From contig DEGR01000070.1 in NCBI GenBank assembly GCA_002351535.1, forward strand, positions 5,049 to 69,048: a stretch of 64,000 nt of DNA, written 5' to 3'. The notes beneath the pieces are model-generated. The model saw nothing but the letters and a program-made list of their open reading frames with translations, did no database searches and was not told where the DNA came from. Both the position numbers and the translations under genes were made by a program. Below, one piece after another: positions 33,083 through 43,243 of this stretch; position 1 is the stretch's first letter; each line of letters opens with the position of its first letter. This DNA is from Lachnospira sp. UBA2821 (GTDB taxonomy: Bacteria; Bacillota; Clostridia; Lachnospirales; Lachnospiraceae).

Positions 33083-34802
33083 TATTCTTCCTTGCTCTAA
33101 AGATATACTGATATACCTGGAATGATTCTTTAGATGCAACATATGGAACCTTTTCCAGTGCCTCTATCATCTCTTTTTCCTTCATAGTCATTTCATCTCC
33201 CCCAGTTCCAGACAAAGCCTCCATTTCCAAACCGCATCTGCTGAATAATTTAATAATACTATCCAGTGTAAAAAATCTAATATGTGTTCTGTCTAAAATT
33301 CCGGAATCCTTATAATCAAGCTGCCCCTGTAATAACGGCAATAATGCAGATACATGCATAAGGTTAGGAATACTGCATAAAAACGCACCACCTTTTTTTA
33401 AATATGGTATCAGCTTTCTTATAGTTTCCTCTGGTTCGTGTAAATGTTCAATAACATCTGCCAAAATAATATAGTCAAAATATTCCTCTTCATATGGCAA
33501 CTTCATTGTTTCAATATTACCTTGAATAATATCAAGATAATTTGCTCCAAGCTCTGCTACACGCTGAACTATTTCAATTCCTTTAACCTCTGCCATTGGC
33601 CAAAAATACTGTATTTTTGCCAATGTAGCTCCCAACCCGCATCCAACTTCCAATACCTTAACAGGCTGGTCAGAACTATGTGTTATCAACTTAATAATCT
33701 CTAGTCTGGCCCAAGTGTAATACCTTATGTCAAACTTCCATTTTTCTTTTAACTTCTCTGCATTCCTCTCAGATACTGAATTCCACGAATCCGTATACTT
33801 ACCTCCGCCTGAGCCATAATGAAAAATAAAGCTATTCTTACATAACAGTGCCTTCCATCCTGCATAATTCAATCGAATTCCCAAATCATTATCTTCATAT
33901 TGTCCCGGTGAAAATCTTACATCCAGCAATCCAATATTATCCAATGCTTCCCGTTTTAACATAAGAGCAAATCCAACGAGATATATTTTCTTTTCATATG
34001 GATTGCTTCTTGGAATATTATTCCGGATTCCATAAGAAATATATTGTTCAAGTGTATTATACTTCTGTGTTATCATCTGTCCGTTCATCACATAATTAGA
34101 TACACTTCCAGTAGCTCCAATATCCTCATTTTCATACAGTCCCATTCTCAACCAAAAGATAGAATTCGGTGTAACCACTGTATCGTTATTAAGAAGAAAA
34201 ATATTATTTTCAGGTTGTGCTGATTTTATCCCCTGATTACATCCATAAGGGAATCCTTTATTCTCATCATTGCATATTAACTTAATATCATCCTGATTCT
34301 CCAGCCATTCCCTTATTCCATCAGTGGAATTATTATCCACTACTACAATCTCATAGGAAGATACGATATTATTCTGACGTATACTTTCAATACACTGTAT
34401 GGTGATATCCTTAAGATTATATGACAGAATTACTATTGATGTCTTTTTAACATTCCATTCTTTTCGTCCTTCCAATGCCCTCTTATATTGCAAAATAACG
34501 TCTAAATCATCTTTATTATCACAATATAACTCTGCGTTTTCATAACAAAGCCATGCCTGATTGACATTTTTCGTCTCATAATAATTTCCTAGCAAAAGAT
34601 ATAATTCATAGCTTTTATAATTATATTGCAGGCCTTTTTGGATACTCTCATAGGCCTTTTCTTCCTGTCCTTTTTGGAAATATATGACAGTGGCTAATAT
34701 AGCCAGTTCATCTGTCCATGAATCGTCCTTATGTAACTCAAATTCTTCTTCTGCCTGTTCCCATTTTCCCGAATTCACTAACTGTGCTAACCTTTCGTAC
34801 AC
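33057..34802 (-). CDS. TPR / GT2 / SAM-methyltransferase three-domain protein
   Basis: 581 aa. TPR-like helices (about 1-110), a GT2 domain (about 118-355: TSIVILSYNLKDITIQCIES; LLNNDTVV; FSPGQYEDNDLGIR) and an apparently intact class I methyltransferase (about 380-560: VLEVGCGLGATLAKI; ILADVIEHLHEPEETI; LDRTHIRFFTLDSI). The start is a GTG at 34800-34802 with AGGAGG at 7 nt. It is closest to the protein at 53283-54635, with which it shares long matching stretches in the methyltransferase domain. It probably adds a sugar and O-methylates it, or methylates the growing glycan. Confidence 0.88.
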   Translation of the reverse strand: MYERLAQLVNSGKWEQAEEEFELHKDDSWTDELAILATVIYFQKGQEEKAYESIQKGLQYNYKSYELYLLLGNYYETKNVNQAWLCYENAELYCDNKDDLDVILQYKRALEGRKEWNVKKTSIVILSYNLKDITIQCIESIRQNNIVSSYEIVVVDNNSTDGIREWLENQDDIKLICNDENKGFPYGCNQGIKSAQPENNIFLLNNDTVVTPNSIFWLRMGLYENEDIGATGSVSNYVMNGQMITQKYNTLEQYISYGIRNNIPRSNPYEKKIYLVGFALMLKREALDNIGLLDVRFSPGQYEDNDLGIRLNYAGWKALLCKNSFIFHYGSGGGKYTDSWNSVSERNAEKLKEKWKFDIRYYTWARLEIIKLITHSSDQPVKVLEVGCGLGATLAKIQYFWPMAEVKGIEIVQRVAELGANYLDIIQGNIETMKLPYEEEYFDYIILADVIEHLHEPEETIRKLIPYLKKGGAFLCSIPNLMHVSALLPLLQGQLDYKDSGILDRTHIRFFTLDSIIKLFSRCGLEMEALSGTGGDEMTMKEKEMIEALEKVPYVASKESFQVYQYIFRARKNNGDKMQNE

Positions 34803-34826
34803 CTTTTATCCTCCTGCTTATCTGTA

Positions 34827-35975
34827 TTACACACTTTCAAATATTATTCTCAACAATATATCATAAGAAAACTCTTCCTGCACTTTCTTCCATCCATTGT
34901 AAGCGATTTCCCGCCTTTCTTCCTCATGCCTCAGATAATAATCTACTTTCCACAGCATGTCCTCTTTGCTGTCAAACATAACAACTTCCTGACCATCAAT
35001 AAAATATTCCGCTAACTCCGGCTGATAATTAGATATCAAAAATCCTCCCGCTCCCATTATATCCAAAGCTCTAAGAGGTATTCCGCTAATAATAGAACGA
35101 AGGGTTATATTAAGATTTATTCTTGAATTCCTGAATACCTGTGGCATCTGTGTATCATAAGAAACAGTTCCTCCACACGTTGCTCCATGTACCAGATTCG
35201 CGTCCGAGCCTGTGTATAATGTCAGACTGTTATGTTCTGTTACTGCAGACATGAGATTTATTCTTTCCCTGCATGTAATCTCAGCATTTATCATATCTGT
35301 ATATAACTTACGTGAATTAGTAAAGTAGGAGCTGTCAAGATTCATCTGTACATACTTCTCCATTTCACTAACAATACCCTCTGTCAACACCTCCTCCACC
35401 AGATTGTATCCGTATATCTTCTGCTGTGCTTCCACTACACCATCAATATATCCTTTTAGATAATCGGAAAGATAATTAATCTGACGATACATATTATTCT
35501 CATAGAGACTTCCCACAAAACTGACATCATGCTTATATTCCATATTCTCTTTGAAATCCCCTAATAGTTTATTAAGGCGCAGCGTATTTACAGGCAGTGG
35601 GAGATGATATATATTGTCTGGCTTGATTGTCTTCAACTCCTGGTACTGTACCTTATCAAACACAAATATGCTTACATATTCACTCTGTACTGCCGGCGAG
35701 AACAATGTCAGATGAGGCATATCGTATATCCATGCTATGTATCTTTTCCACAGCCTTTGAGCTGATTTGGCTATAATTGGAAAAAAATCAAATGTAAAAA
35801 AGACATCACAATCTTGTTGTATAAATATTTGTTCCAGGTTCTCTGTAAACTCTTCATCTACTTCATAATCCTTTAAAGGAATATGACATTTAACTACTAT
35901 ATGTCCCAAACGTGACATTGCCTCAACTATATCATTCTCTGAATTCTCAAACCATGTGTAATAAAATATTTTCAC
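34827..35975 (-). CDS. CgeB-like glycosyltransferase
   Basis: 382 aa, one of the CgeB-like paralogues here (others at 57656, 58830, 60027 and, more distant, 61190). CgeB is a B. subtilis spore-coat maturation protein of GT-B fold. Markers are FTFDFFPIIAKS, YDMPHLTLFSPAV, HDVSFVGSLYENN and the donor-domain motif LDIMGAGGFLISNYQPELAE. The start is a GTG at 35973-35975 (MKIFYYTWFEN) with GGAGG 6 nt upstream; longer in-frame starts lack a ribosome binding site. It likely transfers a sugar onto flagellin or its glycan. Confidence 0.85.
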   Translation of the reverse strand: MKIFYYTWFENSENDIVEAMSRLGHIVVKCHIPLKDYEVDEEFTENLEQIFIQQDCDVFFTFDFFPIIAKSAQRLWKRYIAWIYDMPHLTLFSPAVQSEYVSIFVFDKVQYQELKTIKPDNIYHLPLPVNTLRLNKLLGDFKENMEYKHDVSFVGSLYENNMYRQINYLSDYLKGYIDGVVEAQQKIYGYNLVEEVLTEGIVSEMEKYVQMNLDSSYFTNSRKLYTDMINAEITCRERINLMSAVTEHNSLTLYTGSDANLVHGATCGGTVSYDTQMPQVFRNSRINLNITLRSIISGIPLRALDIMGAGGFLISNYQPELAEYFIDGQEVVMFDSKEDMLWKVDYYLRHEEERREIAYNGWKKVQEEFSYDILLRIIFESV

Positions 35976-35998
35976 AAATTTCCTCCGATTCACCAACA

Positions 35999-37069
35999 TC
36001 ACTTTATCATTGTATGTTTCCTGATTATTTCCTCTGCAACATCAGATATTTCTCTATATTGACATAATAATATGTTGTCTGTAGCATACTTTTCTCTACG
36101 AAGTCTAAACTTTACCTGTGTATACTTATGGTATGCCTCTAAAAATATACTACAGTCATAAAGAAATCCTTGTTCTCTGCATATCCCTGCTGCTGACTCT
36201 GCCTCAATAATCTCTAATATATTTTTCATAACTGCAAGCTCAGAATCGAAGAACCGCTCATCTGAAACCTTACTCAAAACGTTCCGAACTTCCGCTTCCT
36301 GTCCACTAAATAATAATACTTTTAGCTGCTCTTTCAATTCCATCATTAATTCATATTGTTGTCTGTACAAAACCGGGTATACTTCCCTGTGATTCGAATA
36401 ATCAGGAACTCTATCCTTATATTCATGCAAAAACTTTTTCTGGCTTTCGTCATAGGAATTGAGCTTCAGGTATCCGCAATCATGAATACACCATGGTTTC
36501 TTCTGTGCAGGAACCCACACTTCATATCCCCGATGTATAAATTCCAATGACTGTGAGAAATCATAAAAATCCCATCCACCCAAAGTATCTTCTCTCCATG
36601 GAATATCATATTGTGTCATCATAAACATTCCATCAATTGCCACTACCCTGGATTCTCTCTTTATTAATTCGTTATGAAAAGCGTTTTTCTCACTGCATGC
36701 CAACACATTTCCATAATTCCATGACTTATAAAAATATTTATCCTCAGGAAAACTGTCACTTCCCAATATTCCTGCCATTCCTATTTCAGGATGTTTGGTC
36801 AGCAATTCTAAAAATCTCAAAAGAATATCCTGATACACCAAAAAAACATCCTGATGCATATATATCTTATATTTTGCATCAGACTGTTTCAGCGCCTGAT
36901 TATATCCTTGATAAATCGAGAGTTCATTCCTTACGGGTATTACATCTATCGTAAATCCCTCCGGGACATGAAGCCTCTCGATATAAAATAAACATTCTTT
37001 ATAATAAGTCTCATCATTTACACAAATGATAAATGAAATCTTATTGGGATTATTAATTTTCTGTTCCAT
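35999..37069 (-). CDS. GT2-like glycosyltransferase (PF13712-type paralogue 1)
   Basis: 356 aa. The N-terminal domain (about 10-235) matches three other proteins here (37099, 54639, 55812): ISFIICVNDETYYKECLFYI, AKYKIYMHQDVFLV (metal motif), AIDGMFMMTQYDIPWREDTL, GWDFYDFSQSLEF and WCIHDCGYLKLNSY. The C-terminal 120 residues are helical and not recognised. No clear ribosome binding site lies close to the ATG. A glycosyltransferase of the GT-A fold with HQD in place of a DxD. Confidence 0.82.
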   Translation of the reverse strand: MEQKINNPNKISFIICVNDETYYKECLFYIERLHVPEGFTIDVIPVRNELSIYQGYNQALKQSDAKYKIYMHQDVFLVYQDILLRFLELLTKHPEIGMAGILGSDSFPEDKYFYKSWNYGNVLACSEKNAFHNELIKRESRVVAIDGMFMMTQYDIPWREDTLGGWDFYDFSQSLEFIHRGYEVWVPAQKKPWCIHDCGYLKLNSYDESQKKFLHEYKDRVPDYSNHREVYPVLYRQQYELMMELKEQLKVLLFSGQEAEVRNVLSKVSDERFFDSELAVMKNILEIIEAESAAGICREQGFLYDCSIFLEAYHKYTQVKFRLRREKYATDNILLCQYREISDVAEEIIRKHTMIK

Positions 37070-37098
37070 ATAGTATTTATCGTCCTGTAATTAATTAT

Positions 37099-38664
37099 CT
37101 ATAACACATAACAGCTGATATTATCACTGTATTCCTGTTCCGCTTCCGACTTTTCATGTGATACGTACCAGCTCACCGGAATATGAGTACGATGCCATTG
37201 CTCCACAATTCTGTCCATGCCATCCCCTACAATATGAATCTCCACGAACTCTTTATAAAGCTTATCTTTCATATCCCATACCAAATGTTGTGGCTGTTTC
37301 ATAAAAAAAGTCTCTATATGCATTCTATCCAACTGCTCTAATATCTCAGCCTCATACTGCTGTACAACCAGACATACTTTATACTGTTCACTTAACTCCC
37401 TACAAAGCCTCATTACCTTTGTAGTCTGTCCACCTATTCTATCGGCTATAAGTAATACCTGTTTTTCTCCGAATTCCTTCCAATCCTTGTCCATTACAAT
37501 GAGCTGCTGCATATGCTGTATATCAATATTCCGTTGTTCCGTCATAGCTTCTTGAAACATTGTCATATCACTTTGTTGCTGCTTCAAATCATGGCTGGCA
37601 CAAAATCCCACTATCTTTTCATAAATCTTCTTTCTTTCCCTGCAATAACTGATACAAACAATACATATAGCATATACAGAGTAATTATCTACTATCTCCC
37701 TTATGTTCTCTTCTTCAACACCCGCATTATACTCTATCCGCTTTAGTAAATGTTTCAATCTGCGAAGATTATTCAATGTGCTCTCCGCATTTCCCTGATA
37801 AATCCTCTTAGAAGAATTCGTATCCTGTTCCATATAATAAATACTGTTAATCAAACAATAATCTCTGGACCAAAGCTGATTCTCAACATTTGGATTCTTA
37901 CATATTACAGAAAACTCTGTCATCTGACCACTATCAAGATACTGCTCTAACAACTCTGTCAGTGATATAATCAATTCTTCCATCTCTCTCTTATTCTGAC
38001 TAATATGCTCAGTGTACTCAAATGGGTAGATATCCTGATATTCTTCTACAAACTTTTGTCGCCATATGTCATAATTGTATAGTTTACTGTAATGATTATC
38101 ATGATAGCACCAAGTTTTATTCTGCACCGGCACCACAACCTTTAATCCCCTTCTATGAAATTCGAAGCATTGGGAAATATCATAATAATCCCATCCCTTA
38201 AATATATCTTCTCTCCATGGTATGTCATATTGGGTTGCAAGTAACAGACCATCCAAAGCATCTACTTCACAGATTCCGGATTCGTATCCTTGTAATGAAT
38301 CAATGTTGTCATATACCTTTCCTGTATTCCACCCTTCCACAGCGATACCGTCAGATGGCATTTTTCGTCGTCCGACGCATCCTATCATCCCTATATTGGG
38401 ATCTGATTCAAATACTTTCAATAATTCAAATACAAAATTAGGGTTAATTATAAAAGTATCTTGATGTAGGTAGACTTTGTATTTTGCATTGCATTTTTTC
38501 ATTGCTTCATTATAACCGGATGTCATTGATGTTGCATTGCTAATCAGTATAATGTCTATATTATATCCTTGTGGAGTATTTAATTTTTTTAAATAAGACA
38601 TACATTCTTCCATTTCTTGTTTATCACCAATACAAACAACAAATTCAATATTTTTTATGTTCAT
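37099..38664 (-). CDS. GT2-like glycosyltransferase (paralogue 2) with truncated GT-B domain
   Basis: 521 aa. The PF13712-like domain (about 1-230: VYLHQDTFIINP; GWDYYDISQCFEF; TWCYHDNHYSKL) is followed by a helical linker. Residues 395-521 look like the N-terminal half of a GT-B enzyme (KQVLLIADRIGGQTTKVMRL), but the chain stops at SDNISCYVL with no donor-binding domain. This suggests a deletion or a domain kept for acceptor binding. GGGAG lies 6 nt upstream of the ATG. Upstream is a 240-bp AT-rich gap without a clear promoter. Confidence 0.8.
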   Translation of the reverse strand: MNIKNIEFVVCIGDKQEMEECMSYLKKLNTPQGYNIDIILISNATSMTSGYNEAMKKCNAKYKVYLHQDTFIINPNFVFELLKVFESDPNIGMIGCVGRRKMPSDGIAVEGWNTGKVYDNIDSLQGYESGICEVDALDGLLLATQYDIPWREDIFKGWDYYDISQCFEFHRRGLKVVVPVQNKTWCYHDNHYSKLYNYDIWRQKFVEEYQDIYPFEYTEHISQNKREMEELIISLTELLEQYLDSGQMTEFSVICKNPNVENQLWSRDYCLINSIYYMEQDTNSSKRIYQGNAESTLNNLRRLKHLLKRIEYNAGVEEENIREIVDNYSVYAICIVCISYCRERKKIYEKIVGFCASHDLKQQQSDMTMFQEAMTEQRNIDIQHMQQLIVMDKDWKEFGEKQVLLIADRIGGQTTKVMRLCRELSEQYKVCLVVQQYEAEILEQLDRMHIETFFMKQPQHLVWDMKDKLYKEFVEIHIVGDGMDRIVEQWHRTHIPVSWYVSHEKSEAEQEYSDNISCYVL

Positions 38665-38904
38665 TTTTGACTCCCAATTTCATTAACTTATATTTTGTAA
38701 TTGTATCAGATATATATTAGCTTTATAAAATAATTCTAATATAGCAAAATAAGTACTCATCAACATCAAACACCTATTACCCATATCATAATTTGTATAC
38801 CCAGAAAACATTCTATATATAACACATGTCTTAATCATATTCACATTATTCATCTATAATAAATTCTACATCTAACTACAATGAAAAAATATTAATATTA
38901 TTTT

Positions 38905-40500
38905 TTACCTTCCTCTCATATCCCTATAATACTTTATTTTAGGTTCATTTCCTGATGGCCTTATTGCAATCCACGAATCATCATCTAAAACAAACTTAAT
39001 AACATTTGATTTAGGGAGATTTAATTTTATTTTCTTATCTGATTCATACCTTAAACCTTGTATATAATCTTCTTTTGCAATTATTTTTCTTCCTTCTATC
39101 TCTTCAATATCTGCATATCTATATTCATTTACTAATCTCTCAATTTCCTTTTTTCCATTGATACCCTTATGTGTAACGCATTCTTGAGTATCTTCTACCC
39201 TCCCATATTCTTCATATAGTTCATCCAACACATCTATAAATGTTTTACCCAAACATCTATAGTAATTTGCTGCTTCAGCAGCTAAAATAATTGCTTGTAC
39301 ACCATCCTTTTCTCTTGTAAAATTCTTAATCAAATAACCACATGATTCCTCATAACCAAACAAAAATTCTTTTTTTCCATCATACTCTGTAATCTTATCC
39401 CCTATAAATTTAAATCCGGTTAAGGTACTTTCAACTTCAATTCCATATTTTTGTGCTACCATTCTTCCTAAACTGGATGTAACAATTGTATCGAAAATTA
39501 TACCATTTTCTGGCAAAGTATCTTTCTCTTTTTTTGAAGATAACAAATATTCCAACAAAATCGCTCCTATTTGATTACCTGTTAAATATCTATATTCACT
39601 CCTATGCTTTACGACTATTCCCATTCTATCACAGTCTGGATCTGTGGCAAAAATAATATCCGCATCTATCTGCTTTGCTTTTTCAATTGCCATTTCATAT
39701 GCAATCCTATTTTCTGGATTAGGAGATTTAGTATTTGTAAAACATGGATCAGGAGTACTCTGTTCCTCTACTACCTCAAAATAATAACCCAATCTTCTGA
39801 GCATTACTCGAACAGGAATATTTCCAGTTCCATGTAAAGGTGTATACACAATCCTTATGTTCTTTTTTAATTGTTCTCTTTCTTGTACCGTTTCTAATTG
39901 TTTAAAATATTCCTCATCAATACTATCACCAATATATTCAATATTATTATTTTTGTTTTCATCTACTTTTACTTCTAATACATCGTCTACTCCCCTTATA
40001 AAATCAATTATTAAATTTGTATCTCTTAATACCGATTGACATCCATATTCATCATACGTCTTATAACCATTATATTCTGCTGGATTATGGCTTGCTGTTA
40101 TATTAATCCCTCCTTGTGCTTGCAAATATCTTATCGCAAACGAAAGCTCTGGTGTTGCTGTTAACTTTTCAAACAAATACACATGTATTTCATGTGTTGC
40201 AAGTACCTTAGCTGCTTCTTCGCTAAAAATCTTAGAATTTCTTCTATTATCGTATGCAATGACCACACCTTTTTTCTTTACCTCAATACCTTTACTCTCA
40301 ATAAACCTTGCAAATCCCTCTGTATTTTTTCTAATAGTATAAACATTCAATCTGTTTGGACCAGGGCCCATGATTGCTCTTATACCTCCTGTTCCAAAAT
40401 CAAGTTGCCTATAAAAGCAATCTTCAATAATACTCTCATCATTTATGACCTCGCATGCTCCTCTATTAAGCCATCTCTCATACTCTTTTTTATATTCCAT
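38905..40500 (-). CDS. Phosphomannomutase/phosphoglucomutase
   Basis: 531 aa, alpha-D-phosphohexomutase superfamily. It interconverts mannose-6-phosphate and mannose-1-phosphate (or the glucose forms). Motifs: phosphoserine loop ITASHNPAEYNGYK (S137), metal loop TDPDCDRMG (287-292), sugar-binding FGYEESCGYL (382-390) and phosphate-binding RPSGNEPKIK near the C-terminus. Next to manA and manC, the GDP-mannose role is favoured. It is the last gene of the AT-rich nucleotide-sugar module, 57 nt after manA. Confidence 0.9.
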   Translation of the reverse strand: MEYKKEYERWLNRGACEVINDESIIEDCFYRQLDFGTGGIRAIMGPGPNRLNVYTIRKNTEGFARFIESKGIEVKKKGVVIAYDNRRNSKIFSEEAAKVLATHEIHVYLFEKLTATPELSFAIRYLQAQGGINITASHNPAEYNGYKTYDEYGCQSVLRDTNLIIDFIRGVDDVLEVKVDENKNNNIEYIGDSIDEEYFKQLETVQEREQLKKNIRIVYTPLHGTGNIPVRVMLRRLGYYFEVVEEQSTPDPCFTNTKSPNPENRIAYEMAIEKAKQIDADIIFATDPDCDRMGIVVKHRSEYRYLTGNQIGAILLEYLLSSKKEKDTLPENGIIFDTIVTSSLGRMVAQKYGIEVESTLTGFKFIGDKITEYDGKKEFLFGYEESCGYLIKNFTREKDGVQAIILAAEAANYYRCLGKTFIDVLDELYEEYGRVEDTQECVTHKGINGKKEIERLVNEYRYADIEEIEGRKIIAKEDYIQGLRYESDKKIKLNLPKSNVIKFVLDDDSWIAIRPSGNEPKIKYYRDMRGR

Positions 40501-40557
40501 TTATTCGTTTCCTCTCCTTTTTCACTTCGCAAGTATTTTCTACATGTTACCCTTTTC

Positions 40558-41535
40558 TCATCCTCTTATATCTAAAAATTGTGCCTGTCCATGTATTTTG
40601 ATTCTTACAGAACTTGCTGGAATAAATATACAATCGCCTTTGAAAAAAGTAATGTTACCACCACAGTACAAAATTTGCCCACATCCATTTACACATAGCA
40701 ACACTCTAAATGACAAATCGTCTGTTTCATAGTAAACTTCCTGACGTCTCTCCGTATTTACAATCATACGATACACTTTAAAATACTTACACCTACATAA
40801 TAGCTCTGAAGCAACACCCTGTCTATAATTTAAAACTCGTAAAGGCTGTTTAGGTTCAACACTATAATCTAACTTTGCTACATCTAATGCCTTTTCTACA
40901 TCTAATTGTCTCTTCTTTCCATCCTTGTCAACTCTATCATAGTCATAAATTCTATATGTAAGATTAGAATTCTCCTGTATTTCAGCTATCAAACACCCAG
41001 CACCTATTGCATGTATAGTTCCCGCTTCAATATAAAATACATCTCCTTTTTTTACATCAACCTTCTGCAAATATTTATTTAATGTCCCTGAATTAACTGA
41101 ATTAACTATTTCCTCACGTGTGCAAATATTGTTTAATCCATATACCAATTTTGAATCTTTTTTTGCATCTAAAACATACCACATCTCTGTTTTACCCAAC
41201 TGCCCATCTTCGTATTTTTTTGCATATTCATCTGTGGGATGAACTTGGACCGATAAATCTCTATTTGCGTCAATAAACTTAACCAAAATTGGTAACTCTG
41301 TTTTCCCCATGTGTCTCTTTCCGAGTATATTAGGATTCATCATTATCACATCTGCAAGTTGTTTTCCTGTATATTCCCCATTTGCAACATAACATGGACC
41401 ATCAGGATGTGTTGAACATTCCCATGTTTCGGCCAATGGATGCATATCTATCTCCTTATCAAACTCATCATTTAATCTTTGTCCTCCCCATATATAATCT
41501 TTTCCCGAAGGCACTAATAATAACGGACTATTCAC
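40558..41535 (-). CDS. manA: Mannose-6-phosphate isomerase, class I
   Basis: 325 aa cupin zinc enzyme that links fructose-6-phosphate to mannose-6-phosphate. It has the N-terminal GKDYIWGGQRLNDEF, zinc-site segment DLSVQVHPTDEYAKK, EMWYVLDAK and the active-site region YIEAGTIHAIGAGCLIAEIQ. The start is a GTG at 41533-41535 with AGGA 8 nt upstream; a TTG further upstream (41577) has no ribosome binding site. It is preceded by a 358-bp non-coding gap. Confidence 0.93.
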   Translation of the reverse strand: MNSPLLLVPSGKDYIWGGQRLNDEFDKEIDMHPLAETWECSTHPDGPCYVANGEYTGKQLADVIMMNPNILGKRHMGKTELPILVKFIDANRDLSVQVHPTDEYAKKYEDGQLGKTEMWYVLDAKKDSKLVYGLNNICTREEIVNSVNSGTLNKYLQKVDVKKGDVFYIEAGTIHAIGAGCLIAEIQENSNLTYRIYDYDRVDKDGKKRQLDVEKALDVAKLDYSVEPKQPLRVLNYRQGVASELLCRCKYFKVYRMIVNTERRQEVYYETDDLSFRVLLCVNGCGQILYCGGNITFFKGDCIFIPASSVRIKIHGQAQFLDIRG

Positions 41536-41893
41536 TTTTATCTTCCTATCTTGTAAAACTATAATTATCTGTTCCAAACTTCTACTACAATAATATTAAT
41601 TGCATATAAACACAAATATAATCTATGGACCTTTATTCATCTGCACATATTTCGCACAGGCTATTACAGCATACACATATTAAACCATATATTAGTAACT
41701 ATAAATGATAACGTTGAATAATTTTGCATCTTTCAGAATCAATCCATAATATATTTACTTTATTTATCTGTCTATAATTTCAAATTCTGCATAATTCTGA
41801 CACATTCTGTGATTATATTATTATGAACAATTATCACAATAACACTTTACAATTTTAATATAAATACCAAATTTAGATATTTTACTCTCGTGA
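41536..41893. other. AT-rich non-coding gap between manC and manA
   Basis: 358 bp without a credible ORF. The only signal is a possible minus-strand sigma-A promoter TTGTGA (41834-41839), 16 nt, TATAAT (41812-41817), which could drive manA and the mutase. No strong terminator is visible after manC. Confidence 0.5.
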
Positions 41894-43210
41894 CTAATAT
41901 TCCAATTCATATTTCCTCTTATCGTTTACATTTATATATTCTCCTAGTTGAACTTCTATTATTTTCAATTCTGTATCAGCAAACACAACATGCCTGCAAC
42001 CTGCCGTCATGGTTATAACATCTCCTACTTTTATACTCTGTTCAAATCCATCAACAATAGTCCTTCCACGACCACTTATTACAACCCATATCTCATCTCT
42101 ATTTTTGTGACTATGATAATTCATATGTTCCCCTGGTTGCAATGATACTTTTATTGTCATACTCTCATTCTCTATATCTATCACCTTATAAGTGCCCCAT
42201 GACTTTTCAGCAAACATTATCTTTTGTTGAAATGTATCAACAAACGGTTTAATATATGAGCTCTGTTCTTTATCTGAAACCAATATTCCACCTGGTGAAG
42301 CTGAAATAACAGCATTTTCCAATCCCATTGCAATAATTGGAACATCCATCTCATTTACAATATGTACATTACTACATTTATCGTTAATAACCCCTTTCCC
42401 TACAATGTTATCCTCCATTGCTTCGGTAAGTGTATTCCATGTTCCAATATCTTTCCACTCTCCCGCAAATCTCTTGACCTGTATCTTTTTTTCTTTCTCA
42501 ACAACTGCATAATCAAACGAAATCTTGTTTAATGTATCATATTTAGAAAACAAATCTTGATAGTCTGTAAAATCAATGATTTCGTGTGCTTTATCTAATA
42601 CATATTTTAATTTATATGCAAAAACCCCACTATTCCAAAGTGCACCCTCGTTTATATATTTATCTGCCATATCAAATGTTGGTTTTTCCTTAAAAGAAAG
42701 AACATTCGATATATTGTCCGTTGATTCTGGAATTATATATCCATATTTTTCAGATGGATACGTGGGTTCTATTCCCATCAACACTAAATTTGCTTCTCCT
42801 TTTGAAGCCTGTTCTGACAATTCTTTAAGTGTTTCAAAATAATCATCATTTACATATGGATCTACAGGACAAACAACCACCGTTTCCTCTTTACTTATTT
42901 TTAATACATCTGTCAAGTATGCTGTTGCAAGCAATATTGCTGGAAAGGTATCCCTTCTACAAGGCTCCACTGATATTCCTATACCAGCACCTAACTGGTT
43001 ATGTAATGCCGATATTTGAGTTTTGGGAGCCGCAATTATAATCTTCGCATCTTTATCAACTTTTTTAATTTGTCTATAAACACGTTGTACCATAGATTCA
43101 TATGTTCCATCATTTTTCTTGAAAAATTTTATGAACTGTTTGGATCTAATATCATTAGATAAAGGCCATAGCCTTTTCCCAGATCCACCCGATAACAAAA
43201 CTATATTCAT
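41894..43210 (-). CDS. manC: Mannose-1-phosphate guanylyltransferase
   Basis: 438 aa, makes GDP-mannose from mannose-1-phosphate and GTP. The nucleotidyltransferase domain starts MNIVLLSGGSGKRLWPLSND (Gly-rich GTP loop) and has VCPVDPYVND and FKEKPTFDMADKYI. The C-terminal cupin domain (about 340-438: QPGEHMNYHSHKNRDEIWVV) is the mannose-6-phosphate isomerase type II part, although no isomerase activity is needed given manA next door. The start at 43210 has GGAG at 9 nt; the TTG at 43228 is not used. Confidence 0.94.
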   Translation of the reverse strand: MNIVLLSGGSGKRLWPLSNDIRSKQFIKFFKKNDGTYESMVQRVYRQIKKVDKDAKIIIAAPKTQISALHNQLGAGIGISVEPCRRDTFPAILLATAYLTDVLKISKEETVVVCPVDPYVNDDYFETLKELSEQASKGEANLVLMGIEPTYPSEKYGYIIPESTDNISNVLSFKEKPTFDMADKYINEGALWNSGVFAYKLKYVLDKAHEIIDFTDYQDLFSKYDTLNKISFDYAVVEKEKKIQVKRFAGEWKDIGTWNTLTEAMEDNIVGKGVINDKCSNVHIVNEMDVPIIAMGLENAVISASPGGILVSDKEQSSYIKPFVDTFQQKIMFAEKSWGTYKVIDIENESMTIKVSLQPGEHMNYHSHKNRDEIWVVISGRGRTIVDGFEQSIKVGDVITMTAGCRHVVFADTELKIIEVQLGEYINVNDKRKYELEY

Positions 43211-43243
43211 ATTTCCACTCTCCTTCAAATTGTAAATTATTTT

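Noticed and set aside
37430..37450. TATCGG (minus-strand CCGATA) as another sigma28 promoter
   Set aside because: Inside a coding region, no TAAA-like box at 15-16 nt and no gene start downstream.
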